DNA of 64,000 nucleotides from Burkholderia lata (lineage in GTDB: Bacteria > Pseudomonadota > Gammaproteobacteria > Burkholderiales > Burkholderiaceae): NCBI RefSeq assembly GCF_902499335.1, contig NZ_CABVQK010000001.1:186001-250000 (forward strand), in the 5' to 3' direction. Under the pieces are notes generated by a model. That model was given only the letters and a program-made list of their open reading frames with translations, was not told where the DNA came from and ran no database searches. The position numbers and the translations under genes were made by a program. Positions 1 through 7,930 of the stretch are shown here, piece by piece (the first letter of the stretch is position 1; each line of letters begins with the position of its first letter).

Positions 1-407
1 CGTGGCTCGCCTGGCACATGGGCGTCGACACTTGGCGCGACGAATGGCCCGAGCAGGTGAAGCGCGCACGCGTGAAAGCCGCGATCCGCATCGCCCGCAA
101 AAAGGGCACTGCCGACGCCGTGCGCGACGTCTGCGCGTCGTTCGGCGCGAACGTCGTGATGCGCGAGTGGTTCGAGAAAACGCCGCGAGGCGTGCCGGGC
201 ACGTTCGAGATCGTGATGACGGTCGGTGCGCGTGACGGCGTGCCGGCCACGGCGCAGTACGTCAACGACATCCGGGCCGAGGTCGATCGCGCGAAGCGCG
301 GCACCGCCCACTACACCTTCACGCAGGGCTTCAGCATGCACGGCTCAATCGGCGTCGCATGCGGCGTGCGCGCGGCCGTCTATCGCCGCCTCTCTCTCAC
401 GGACTGA
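1..407 (+). CDS. Phage tail protein I (P2 gpI family), 5'-truncated by window
   Basis: The open frame already reads W-L-A-W-H before the first ATG at 18, so the true start lies left of the window; about 134 residues are visible. The segment VDTWRDEW followed by RKGTADAVRDV is typical of the P2 gpI baseplate/tail tip family, in which gpI helps form the baseplate to which fibres attach. The next gene starts 5 bases after its stop, as expected for the P2 I-H pair. The family call is firm; the exact role is from P2. Confidence 0.88.
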   Translation, partial: WLAWHMGVDTWRDEWPEQVKRARVKAAIRIARKKGTADAVRDVCASFGANVVMREWFEKTPRGVPGTFEIVMTVGARDGVPATAQYVNDIRAEVDRAKRGTAHYTFTQGFSMHGSIGVACGVRAAVYRRLSLTD

Positions 408-412
408 CGAAC

Positions 413-3400
413 ATGGCTGGAAACCTCATCTACATCACGGACGCCGGCCGCGCCGCACTGGTCGCGCCCGGCAACACCGGGACGACCGCGCACCAAGTCA
501 CGCAGATTGGCCTCGCAACGGCGGCGTTCGTGTTCAAGCCGGACATGATTGCGCTTCCGAGCGAGCTGAAGCGCATCACGACCTTCGGCGGCGATACCGT
601 TGCGCAGGACACGATCCATATCGTGATCCAGGACGACAGCGCGGACCAGTACAAGCTGTACGGCTTCGGGCTGTACCTGGACAACGGCGTGCTGTTCGGT
701 GTCTATGTGCAAAACGATCCGATCCTGGAGAAGGCGCCGGCGTCGATGCTGCTGCTGGCCGCCGATACCATGTTCGCCTCGATCGACGTGTCGAAGCTCG
801 TTTTCGGGCCGACCTCGTTCCTCAATCCGCCTGCGACCACCGAGCGCAAGGGCGTCATCGAACTGGCGACGCAGGTCGAGGTCGACGACGGCTCGGACGA
901 CACGCGCGCCGTGACGCCGAAGACCGCAGCCAAGCGGTATGCGCCGCTCGTACGCCCGCAGCTCATCGGCCCCGTCAGCGTCACGTCGACGTCGACGGAC
1001 CAGGACGCGCAGCTCGCCGTCGCAGCTACTTCGGGAGCTCTCAACCGAGGGGCGAAGATCCGCTTTCACGGCACGTTCGCAGCGGGCACCGCGGACACCA
1101 ATGCACGGCTCGTCGCGTCGATCCGCGCCGGCTACGACGGCGGCACGTGGGGCCGCGAGTACCTGGATTTCTGGATCAATCGAACGCCCAACGATTCCAA
1201 CAGCGACACGAACCAGGTCCGCGCGATGCGGATCACGTACGGCGGCCGGGTCCTGGTCGGCAATCGCGATGATGACGGCTCAAACGCGCTTCAGGTCGGG
1301 GGTAACGGCACATTCTCCGGCGGCATCATCAGTTCCGGCCTCGACGCCGGCGGTGCGAACATTCGGCTGCGTAACAGCCGCGATGTACTCCTGCGCAACG
1401 ACGGCTCGAATTTCTATCTCCTGCTGACCAACACGAGCGACCCGGGCGCATCGTGGAATGGCTTCCGGCCGCTAACGATCAACGTCGCCACGGGTGCCGT
1501 GGTGCTGGACGACACGGGGGCCGGGACGTATGTCGGCGGCCAGTTGGCCGTCAAGGGCCTGCTCAACGTCAGCAATGGCTCCAACGAGGCGCGCATGCTT
1601 CTCGGCCCGAGCGGCGGGTACTTCTTCGGGACCGGCAATGCAGCCGGGTTCTACCTCCCGTCGACGGGCGCGATGTTCGCGTTCGACTTCGCGAAAAAGA
1701 ATCTGACTATCGTCGGAAACGAAGTGTGGAACGCGGGCAATTTGCCGAATCCGGCGCAGACGTCGGGCTTCATCATGACGGGGCAGATACTGGCCGCCGA
1801 AGGCACAGTGGACAAACCCGGCATTTCGTTCGTGAACGACGGCGCGCCAGACACCGGCTTTTTCCATATTTCGGACGGCGTGTTCGCGGTCACGAACAAC
1901 GGTCGAGAAACCATGCGGTTTCTCGCTGGCGAGCCGAACCGCGTCCTAGTCGGCACGACCGTCGACGACGGGCACATGTTCCAGGTTGCTGGCAACGCGG
2001 TCACGCGTGGACTGCACCGATTTGGCAACGGCAAGACCACCGCATGGGCTAACAGCGGCGGCGACTGGGGTTACTTTCGCTCGAACGGCAATGTGTCGGT
2101 CGGCAGCGAAGGCGCGTCCGGTGTTCTGCAACTGATCGCAGGGAACGCCGAAATCGCACGGCTCTATCCTGGCGGCCGGATGACGATCGGCGGAACAACT
2201 GACGACGGAACGAACACGGCGCAGGTTGCGGGGAGCATGCGCGCCGGGAACTACTTCATCAACGAGCAAGGCGTCGGCACGTATGGCCTGATCGGCATGA
2301 ACAAGGGGGCCAACGGTCCGAACATCGGCGTCTACGGCCGCGACTCTATCGGCGCGGGCGCATTGACCTTCAGCGCAGGTGGAACCGAACGCGCACGTGT
2401 GACAGCCAGTGGCAAGTTTGTGGTCGGCGCAACTGGAGAGGACGGCAGCAGTGCGCTCGTGCAGGCGAATGGTCCGATCAAGGCGTCGAGCGGCGTTGGC
2501 GCGTTGGTCGCGTCGAATGGAGCCGGCACCGGGCAGACGTCGATCATCCTGCGGCGTGAAGGCGGAGCCGCTGACCAGAAGCAGTGGGAATTCCTGCAGG
2601 GCGGCGACGGGACGTTCGCCCTTCGCACAGTCAACGACGCCTATTCGGCCTCCATGAACGCGATGTGGGTCACGCGTGGCAATGGCTCTGCTGTTGGCAA
2701 CATGGTGCTGATGCAAAGTGGCGGGCGCGTGTTGATCGGTGGCGCGGCCGATGATGGTTCGATTCTGAACGCGGCCGGTCTTGTTCGCGGACTCGGGTTC
2801 GCTGTTGATGGTGGATCGTCGTGGGCGACGATCTATTTCAAGAACAGCACGAAGACGCGCTTCGCGATCGGCAAAACAGACACTGATGACTTCGCAATGA
2901 CCTCGTGGGCCGACGACGGTACCACGCAGTCCAAGGTGCTGGATATCGCGCGTGGCACGCAGGTTGTATCGCTCGCAAAGCGCCCGACATGGGCCGGTGG
3001 CCTGACACCGTTCGACACGGGCAACTTCGATCCGAACTCGAAGGTAAACAAGGCCGGCGACACCATGACCGGCGACATTCGCGTTAAGCAGCCGAACAAC
3101 ACGGACGCACGCGGCTTGGTGCTTGCCCGCGCGGACGGCACGGCGCAGGCGTGGTTCCACGGCACGATGAACGGCAGCTATTCGGCATGGGCGACCATGA
3201 AGGCTGACGGTTCGTGGCAGTCAAATGCGATCGTCGTCTACAACGCGGACAACCGCGTCCAGTTCAACACGGATATCCACATCACAGCGCTGTCGCGCTT
3301 CTACAACCGTCCTACCCTGAACCGTGACGGGTGGCAGGCCGACATCGGCTTGCGGAACAACCGGCCCGGCTATGACTCGTGGACATATCTCCGCGCGCGC

Positions 3401-3757
3401 GATGGCGGCGGCATGGAAATCATCAACAGTGCGTACAACGCGGTCACGTGGTCCGTTGACGACTGGGGAACGATGTTCATGCGCGGCCAACAGATTCTCA
3501 ACACGGACGGGAATCTGAATCTCACGTTTCGTGGGGTATGGCTGTCTGACCAGCTCAACAACATCGACAACGCTATCGGCAGCAAGGCCAATGCGGGCGC
3601 GCGCGTGCAGTGGGATTCCGGCGTGAACAATTTCGGCACCGTGGATCGACTTAACGGCGCACTGCCCGCCCCGTGGGTGATGTGCGGTTTGAGCGGTCCG
3701 GGCAACGGAACGGCGAATGCCATCGTGGTCTACGGCGTACTTCTGAGGAACCAATGA
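413..3757 (+). CDS. Phage tail fibre protein (P2 gpH-like), 1114 residues
   Basis: The start is the ATG at 413 (MAGNLIYITDAG), which gives the usual N-terminal fibre domain that joins the baseplate; an upstream in-frame ATG at 359 would overlap gene I and is unlikely. The first roughly 190 residues look like the conserved P2-type attachment domain. After this come at least five copies of a short unit with the pattern G-R/K-VLIG-x4-DDG-x5-QVAG, a glycine/asparagine-rich shaft, and a NKAGDTMTGDI motif near residue 880, common before fibre tips. The C-terminal 200 residues probably hold the receptor-binding tip. The gene overlaps its chaperone by four bases (ATGA). Host range is expected to depend on the C-terminus. 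Confidence 0.88.
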   Translation: MAGNLIYITDAGRAALVAPGNTGTTAHQVTQIGLATAAFVFKPDMIALPSELKRITTFGGDTVAQDTIHIVIQDDSADQYKLYGFGLYLDNGVLFGVYVQNDPILEKAPASMLLLAADTMFASIDVSKLVFGPTSFLNPPATTERKGVIELATQVEVDDGSDDTRAVTPKTAAKRYAPLVRPQLIGPVSVTSTSTDQDAQLAVAATSGALNRGAKIRFHGTFAAGTADTNARLVASIRAGYDGGTWGREYLDFWINRTPNDSNSDTNQVRAMRITYGGRVLVGNRDDDGSNALQVGGNGTFSGGIISSGLDAGGANIRLRNSRDVLLRNDGSNFYLLLTNTSDPGASWNGFRPLTINVATGAVVLDDTGAGTYVGGQLAVKGLLNVSNGSNEARMLLGPSGGYFFGTGNAAGFYLPSTGAMFAFDFAKKNLTIVGNEVWNAGNLPNPAQTSGFIMTGQILAAEGTVDKPGISFVNDGAPDTGFFHISDGVFAVTNNGRETMRFLAGEPNRVLVGTTVDDGHMFQVAGNAVTRGLHRFGNGKTTAWANSGGDWGYFRSNGNVSVGSEGASGVLQLIAGNAEIARLYPGGRMTIGGTTDDGTNTAQVAGSMRAGNYFINEQGVGTYGLIGMNKGANGPNIGVYGRDSIGAGALTFSAGGTERARVTASGKFVVGATGEDGSSALVQANGPIKASSGVGALVASNGAGTGQTSIILRREGGAADQKQWEFLQGGDGTFALRTVNDAYSASMNAMWVTRGNGSAVGNMVLMQSGGRVLIGGAADDGSILNAAGLVRGLGFAVDGGSSWATIYFKNSTKTRFAIGKTDTDDFAMTSWADDGTTQSKVLDIARGTQVVSLAKRPTWAGGLTPFDTGNFDPNSKVNKAGDTMTGDIRVKQPNNTDARGLVLARADGTAQAWFHGTMNGSYSAWATMKADGSWQSNAIVVYNADNRVQFNTDIHITALSRFYNRPTLNRDGWQADIGLRNNRPGYDSWTYLRARDGGGMEIINSAYNAVTWSVDDWGTMFMRGQQILNTDGNLNLTFRGVWLSDQLNNIDNAIGSKANAGARVQWDSGVNNFGTVDRLNGALPAPWVMCGLSGPGNGTANAIVVYGVLLRNQ
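1242..2780 (+). repeat. Five degenerate coding repeats in the tail fibre shaft
   Basis: Five units begin near 1242, 1931, 2172, 2409 and 2721. Each encodes a variant of G-R-V-L-V/I-G followed by DDG (or EDG) and usually a Q-V-A-G segment. The units are unevenly spaced (about 240 to 690 bases), so they mark module edges in the shaft rather than a tight tandem array. Seen by reading the translated fibre. Confidence 0.7.
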
Positions 3758-4188
3758 CGAACAACACCATGCTCCACGTCGAGCAAGCCGCTTTCATCCT
3801 GGCGAAGAAATTCCCGCAGCTTGTCCGCTGCAAGGATTATTGGGTCGCGCATCCGGTCGACGATAAATCGTTCGAACAGACCAAGACGGCATGGGTGCCG
3901 ATCTGGGAGCCGACCGATATCGCGCAACCGACGCCAGCGGATCTGCTGAACTGGTGGCCCGAGTTCCGGGCCGAATTCGAACTGGCCGATGCGACCGCGA
4001 ACGTGCGGCGCCAGCGCGACGAGCTGCTCGCCCAGGTCGACCCGCTCGTCGAACGGGCGGCCGACTCGGGACAGGCCGAGTTGGAGACCGCGCTTCGACG
4101 CTATCGCGCCGAGCTGCGCGACGTTCCGCAGCAGACGGGATTCCCGCTGAACGTTGTATGGCCGCAGTCCCCCGTCTCACTGAATTGA
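3754..4188 (+). CDS. Tail fibre assembly chaperone-like protein
   Basis: This 144-residue protein starts at the ATG overlapping the fibre stop (ATGA at 3754-3757), which points to translational coupling. The C-terminal segment RRYRAELRDVP-QQ-GFP followed by a VVWP motif is the hallmark of the phage tail assembly chaperone family (Phage_TAC/APC type) found just after fibre genes. It is expected to help the fibre fold or trimerise and is the positional counterpart of P2 gpG. The middle is rich in charged and Ala/Glu residues and probably helical. Confidence 0.8.
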   Translation: MTNNTMLHVEQAAFILAKKFPQLVRCKDYWVAHPVDDKSFEQTKTAWVPIWEPTDIAQPTPADLLNWWPEFRAEFELADATANVRRQRDELLAQVDPLVERAADSGQAELETALRRYRAELRDVPQQTGFPLNVVWPQSPVSLN

Positions 4189-4210
4189 CACACACCAACA
4201 GGAGTTTGAA

Positions 4211-4549
4211 ATGGCAATCAAGAAAAATGTTGTTCTCGTACTGACCGGCGCGACGGCCGGCTACCACGTGATCGGCAACGTCTCGATCGACGTACTGAGC
4301 GGGACCACCGTAGCGTCGCTCAACAGCTATGTGTCGGAGGACACGTACAAGTCGGGCAAGCAACCGCTGCAGCTCGCGGCGAGCATTTCGGTCGAGGGCG
4401 TACCGGAAGAGAACGAGGGCGCGCTGCCGTACATTCATCGTCGCCTGATCGAGGCGAAGCCGGAAGATGACAAGCCGGCAGCCGATCGACCGATGATGTA
4501 CAACGCGGTCGACCGTTACATGCTGGCTGGCGGTGTAATCGTCGCGTAA
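4211..4549 (+). CDS. Uncharacterised phage protein (112 residues)
   Basis: A clear ribosome site (AGGAG at 4200-4204) precedes the ATG at 4211. The protein begins MAIKKNVVLVLTGATAGYH and ends in a hydrophobic run (MLAGGVIVA). I do not recognise a family. It lies between the fibre chaperone and the Com/methyltransferase genes, in the interval where P2 carries cargo genes such as Z/fun. It could be a minor virion decoration protein or a lysogenic conversion gene; neither can be decided from sequence. Confidence 0.7.
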   Translation: MAIKKNVVLVLTGATAGYHVIGNVSIDVLSGTTVASLNSYVSEDTYKSGKQPLQLAASISVEGVPEENEGALPYIHRRLIEAKPEDDKPAADRPMMYNAVDRYMLAGGVIVA

Positions 4550-4653
4550 GGCGACATAGGAAGGAAAGGACGCGGCGACGTGCGCGATGCAGGAACATCG
4601 TGCACGCCCCGCACCCGCAGAGCAGACCTGCAGGATTGGCCAGGGCCGCGACA

Positions 4654-4665
4654 CCTCTCGAGAGG
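4654..4665. promoter_or_regulatory. 12-bp perfect palindrome upstream of the com-like gene
   Basis: CCTCTCGAGAGG is perfectly self-complementary and ends 34 bases before the ATG at 4700, in a 150-base stretch that otherwise has no gene. It could be an operator or an RNA hairpin acting on the com/methyltransferase pair, or chance. No promoter hexamers were convincing nearby. Confidence 0.3.
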
Positions 4666-4699
4666 CGCCGGCATCCTAGCACAGGCAGGAATCACCCCC

Positions 4700-4882
4700 A
4701 TGCAGGACATCCGTTGCGGAAGCTGTAACCGCAAACTCGGCGCCGGCGAATACGTCCGGCTCACCATCAAATGCCCGCGCTGCGGCGCAATGAACATTTT
4801 GAGGGCCGTGAGCCCCTTACCCGCAGGCCACCGAGCCTCCGATATAAGGGATTCGCCCCATGCAACACTCTCTCCCCGCTGA
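4700..4882 (+). CDS. com: Com-like zinc-binding translational regulator
   Basis: This 60-residue protein starts at the ATG of MQDIRCGSCNRKL; an in-frame upstream extension to 4580 is not needed. Two CxxC pairs (Cys6/Cys9 and Cys25/Cys28) form a zinc knuckle of the phage Mu Com family. In Mu, Com binds the com-mom mRNA and opens the mom start site. Here the stop overlaps the downstream methyltransferase start by 23 bases, reproducing the overlapping arrangement of Mu com-mom but with a different modification enzyme. The role as activator of the downstream gene is inferred from this match. Confidence 0.8.
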   Translation: MQDIRCGSCNRKLGAGEYVRLTIKCPRCGAMNILRAVSPLPAGHRASDIRDSPHATLSPR

Positions 4883-5609
4883 TCTGATCAACCGCGTGCA
4901 CCAGGCCGACGCCCTGAGCGTCATGCGCGCGCTGCCCGATGCTTGCGTCGACCTGGTGTTCACCGATCCGCCCTACTCATCCGGCGGCACCACGAGCGCG
5001 TCGCGCAGCCAGGCACCGTCGAGTAAGTACATCGGCGGCGACGTGAAGACCGTCTATCCTGAATTCCAGCACGACACCAAGGACCAGCGGTCGTGGACAT
5101 TCTGGTGCATGACGTGGCTCGCGGAAGCCTATCGTGTGTGCAGCGGCGAAGCGCACCTGGCCTGCTTCGTCGACTGGCGCCAGTTGCCGAGCCTCACCGA
5201 CGCGATCCAGGCGGCCGGCTTCACGTGGCGCGGCGTTGCCGTGTGGGACAAGACGAGCGGCCGCACGCGGCCACGTATGGGCGGCTTCGCGCAGCAGACC
5301 GAATTCCTGGTCTGGGCGACGAAGGGCGCGGTGCGACGCACCGACGTGTACCTGCCCGGCGTCTTCTCCGAACGCCTGGCGCATCCGAAACGCCATATGA
5401 CCGAGAAGCCGTCGCAGCTCGCGCGCGACGTCGTGCGCCTGGTGCCGGCCGGCGGTGTGGTCCTCGACCCGTTCGCGGGGTCCGGCACGTTCCTCGCCGC
5501 AGCGAAGGAAGCAGGGTTGAACTGGATCGGCTGCGAGCTCGAACCGAGCTACCACCAGGTCGCGACCACACGCCTGGCCGAACTGGACGCGCTGCATACC
5601 GCAGCATAG
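4860..5609 (+). CDS. DNA N4-cytosine/N6-adenine methyltransferase
   Basis: This 249-residue enzyme has the catalytic DPPY motif at residues 36-39 and the SAM-binding segment LDPFAGSGTFLAAAKEAG near residues 200-215. Motif IV therefore precedes motif I, the beta-class order of the N6_N4_Mtase family. It should methylate adenine N6 or cytosine N4 in a short recognition site that cannot be read from sequence. No restriction endonuclease is adjacent, so it is probably an orphan, anti-restriction or regulatory methyltransferase. It is likely under translational control of the overlapping com-like gene. Confidence 0.85.
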   Translation: MQHSLPADLINRVHQADALSVMRALPDACVDLVFTDPPYSSGGTTSASRSQAPSSKYIGGDVKTVYPEFQHDTKDQRSWTFWCMTWLAEAYRVCSGEAHLACFVDWRQLPSLTDAIQAAGFTWRGVAVWDKTSGRTRPRMGGFAQQTEFLVWATKGAVRRTDVYLPGVFSERLAHPKRHMTEKPSQLARDVVRLVPAGGVVLDPFAGSGTFLAAAKEAGLNWIGCELEPSYHQVATTRLAELDALHTAA

Positions 5610-5658
5610 TCACGTTACATAGCACCTTTGGTTGTGCCGGCACATTGAACGACACACT

Positions 5659-5687
5659 TAGGTTGTATCAGGATGTCCCACAACCTA
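5659..5687. promoter_or_regulatory. Candidate Ogr/Delta activator site of the late tail promoter
   Basis: TAGGTTGT (5659-5666) and ACAACCTA (5680-5687) form a perfect 8-bp inverted repeat with a 13-base spacer. This closely resembles the P2 late promoter element TGTTGT-N12-ACAACA bound by Ogr. Its centre (5673) lies about 55 bases before a plausible start point near 5728, with a weak -10 (CAATCT, 5717-5722), the geometry known for Ogr promoters. A further GGTTGT half site sits at 5630-5635. An ogr homologue lies at 14857. Confidence 0.7.
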
Positions 5688-5751
5688 CCGCGCGTGATCT
5701 CCACGCGCGCGGAAGGCAATCTTTCGGAAGGCTCACTTCCGGGAGAAAAGC

Positions 5752-6927
5752 TTGCCTTCTGATTACCACCACGGCGTACGCGTCATTGAAATCAATGACG
5801 GTACGCGCCCCATCCGCACGGTCAGCACGGCCGTGATCGGTCTGGTCAGCACCGGCGACGACGCCGATGCGGCCACCTTCCCCGAAAACCGTCCCGTCCT
5901 CATCACGGACGTGCAGGCCGCGATCGGCCGTGCCGGCACGAAGGGCACGCTCGCGCGTTCGCTCGACGCGATCGCCGCGCAGACCTCGCCGCTGATCGTC
6001 GCCGTGCGCGTACCGACCGGCAAGGATGCGGACGCCACGACCAGCAACGTGATCGGCACCACCAACGCCGCGGACGGTCAGTTCACCGGCATGAAGGCGC
6101 TGCTCGCCGCGAAGAGCCGGCTCGGCGTGAAGCCGCGCGTGCTCGGCTGCCCTGGTCTCGACACGCTGCCGGTTGCAACCGAGCTGGCGACGATCGCGCA
6201 GAAGCTGCGCGGCTTCGGCTACGTCAACGCATTCGGCGCGAAGACGAAGGAAGAGGCCGTCGCCTACCGCGCGAATTTCGGTCAGCGCGAGCTGATGACG
6301 ATCTGGCCGGACTTCGTGAACTGGAACACCACGACCAACGCCGAGGACATCACGTGTGCGACGGCGCGCGCGCTCGGCATGCGCGCGAAGATCGACGAAC
6401 AAACCGGCTGGCACAAGACGATCTCGAACGTCGTCGTGAACGGCGTCACCGGCATCAGCCGCGACGTGTTCTGGGACCTGCAGGACCCGAACACCGACGC
6501 CGGCTACCTGAACAGTCACGAGGTCACCACGCTCGTGAACGCGGATGGTTACCGTCTATGGGGCTCGCGCACCTGTTCCGAAGACAAGCTGTGGGCGTTC
6601 GAAAACTATGTGCGCAGCGCGCAGGTGATCGCCGACACGATGGCCGAGGCGCACCTGTGGGCCGTCGACCAGCCGATGAGCCGCAGCTTGATCAAAGACA
6701 TCGTCGATGGCGTGAACGCGAAGTTCCGCGCGTGGAAAACCGCCGGCTACCTGATCGACGGCGAATGCTGGTTCGATCCGGCCGCCAACGAGAAGGATTC
6801 GCTCAAGGCCGGCCAGGGCTATCTCGACTACGACTTCTGCCCGACGCCTCCGCTCGAAGACCTGACGTTCCGCCAGCGCATCACGGATCGCTACCTGCTC
6901 AAGTTCGCGGAAAGCATCGCCGTCTGA
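5752..6927 (+). CDS. Contractile tail sheath protein (P2 FI)
   Basis: This 391-residue protein begins with a TTG start at 5752, chosen because GGGAGA lies 5 to 10 bases upstream and the next residues (PSDYHHGVRVIEINDG) are the conserved sheath N-terminus. The length fits P2 FI (about 396). Sheath subunits form the contractile outer cylinder around the tail tube. The C-terminal part with DLTFRQRITDRYL is typical of the family. It heads the FI-FII-E-T-U-D unit, presumably transcribed from the Ogr-type promoter just upstream. Confidence 0.93.
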   Translation: MPSDYHHGVRVIEINDGTRPIRTVSTAVIGLVSTGDDADAATFPENRPVLITDVQAAIGRAGTKGTLARSLDAIAAQTSPLIVAVRVPTGKDADATTSNVIGTTNAADGQFTGMKALLAAKSRLGVKPRVLGCPGLDTLPVATELATIAQKLRGFGYVNAFGAKTKEEAVAYRANFGQRELMTIWPDFVNWNTTTNAEDITCATARALGMRAKIDEQTGWHKTISNVVVNGVTGISRDVFWDLQDPNTDAGYLNSHEVTTLVNADGYRLWGSRTCSEDKLWAFENYVRSAQVIADTMAEAHLWAVDQPMSRSLIKDIVDGVNAKFRAWKTAGYLIDGECWFDPAANEKDSLKAGQGYLDYDFCPTPPLEDLTFRQRITDRYLLKFAESIAV

Positions 6928-6956
6928 CGGCCCGCCACTCACCATAGGAAAACGCA

Positions 6957-7466
6957 ATGGCTCTGCCATCCAAACTCAAGAATTTCCTCGTGTTCGAGGA
7001 CGGTGTCTCGTTCGTTGGCGAGGTGCCGGAAATCCAGTTGCCGAAGCTCACACGCAAGATGGAGGCGTATCGCGGCGGCGGCATGAACGGCGAGGTCGAC
7101 ATCGACCTCGGCATGGAGAAGCTCGAACTGGGCCTCACGATGGGCGGCTTCATGAAGGAGATGTTCAAGACGTGGGGCACCTCGAAGGTCGACGGTGTCA
7201 CCGTGCGTTTCGCCGGCTCCTATCAGCGCGACGACACCGAGGAAGTCGATGCGGTCGAGGTGTACGTGCGCGGCCGCTACAAGGAAATCGACCCCGGCAA
7301 AGCCAAGGCCGGCGACAACGCCGACCAGACCGGCACGATGTCGCTCGCGTATTACCGCCTCGTATCCAACGGCGAGACCCTGATCGAGATCGACTTCCCG
7401 AACTTCATCGAAATGGTTGGCGGTGTCGATCGCCTTGCCCAGCAGCGCCGCGCGCTCGGCCTGTAA
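6957..7466 (+). CDS. Major tail tube protein (P2 FII)
   Basis: This 169-residue protein begins MALPSKLKNFLVFEDG and has the LPKLTRKMEAYRGGGM segment typical of P2 FII. It polymerises into the inner tube through which DNA passes. It lies 29 bases after the sheath gene, as in P2 relatives, with AGGAAA before its ATG. Confidence 0.93.
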   Translation: MALPSKLKNFLVFEDGVSFVGEVPEIQLPKLTRKMEAYRGGGMNGEVDIDLGMEKLELGLTMGGFMKEMFKTWGTSKVDGVTVRFAGSYQRDDTEEVDAVEVYVRGRYKEIDPGKAKAGDNADQTGTMSLAYYRLVSNGETLIEIDFPNFIEMVGGVDRLAQQRRALGL

Positions 7467-7499
7467 CCCCCTTTCCACTACCCATTCAGGAAACACACC

Positions 7500-7811
7500 A
7501 TGCAATCGAAGCAAACCGCCATCATCACGCTCGACACGCCGATCCGACGCGGCGAGCAGGAAATCGCCGTTATCACGCTGACCAAGCCGCAGTCCGGCGC
7601 GCTGCGCGGCGTGGCCCTCACCGACCTCCTGCAGCTCGATGTGATCGCACTGTCCAAGGTGCTGCCGCGCATCAGCAATCCGACGCTGACCGACCAGGAC
7701 GTCCTGCGCATGGACCCGGCCGACCTGCTGCAGCTCGGTACGGAGGTGGCCGGTTTTTTGTTGCCGAAGTCGTCGAAGGTGGACGGCTCCCTCGAACCGT
7801 CGACGATGTAA
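7500..7811 (+). CDS. Tail assembly protein E (frame 0)
   Basis: This 103-residue product belongs to the P2 gpE tail assembly chaperone family. The E and E+E' products probably coat the tape measure during tail assembly and are absent from the virion. The frame carries the heptamer T-TTT-TTG at 7754-7760, in phase for a -1 slip, so a share of ribosomes should continue into the E' frame. The stop (TAA, 7809-7811) overlaps the ATG of the short E' frame. Confidence 0.88.
   Translation: MQSKQTAIITLDTPIRRGEQEIAVITLTKPQSGALRGVALTDLLQLDVIALSKVLPRISNPTLTDQDVLRMDPADLLQLGTEVAGFLLPKSSKVDGSLEPSTM
7754..7760 (+). other. Programmed -1 ribosomal frameshift site for E/E'
   Basis: The zero frame reads GGT TTT TTG here. 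A slip of one base back gives TTT TTT, keeping near-full pairing. The -1 frame stays open to 7930 and encodes the E' extension. This is the same slippery heptamer known for P2 E/E', so the site is a strong prediction. Confidence 0.88.
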
Positions 7812-7930
7812 TGGCCGACATCGCGCTCGTGTTCCACTGGTCGCTCGACGTTATGGACGTTATGTCGCTGCCAGACCTGATGGCCTGGCGCGAGCGTGCC
7901 CGTGAACGCAACGAACAAGGCGACGCATGA
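7811..7930 (+). CDS. Tail protein E' (GpE family), reached by -1 frameshift
   Basis: The segment MADIALVFHWSLDVMDVMSL followed by LMAWRERA is the conserved GpE family pattern. The main product is predicted to be the E+E' fusion made by slippage at 7754-7760, running from 7500 to 7930. The ATG at 7811 could also give a free 39-residue form. The stop TGA overlaps the tape measure ATG at 7927. Confidence 0.82.
   Translation: MADIALVFHWSLDVMDVMSLPDLMAWRERARERNEQGDA

Noticed and set aside
1242..2780. Tail fibre repeats as a CRISPR or tandem DNA array
   Set aside because: Spacing is irregular and the similarity is at protein level only.
2980..3000. GGTTGT copy inside the tail fibre gene as another Ogr site
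   Set aside because: It is a single half site in coding sequence without an inverted partner or promoter.
5673..5762. 29-codon frame starting in the Ogr-type repeat and overlapping the sheath start
   Set aside because: Its ribosome site is too close to the ATG, it lies where the activator should bind, and no conservation can be shown.
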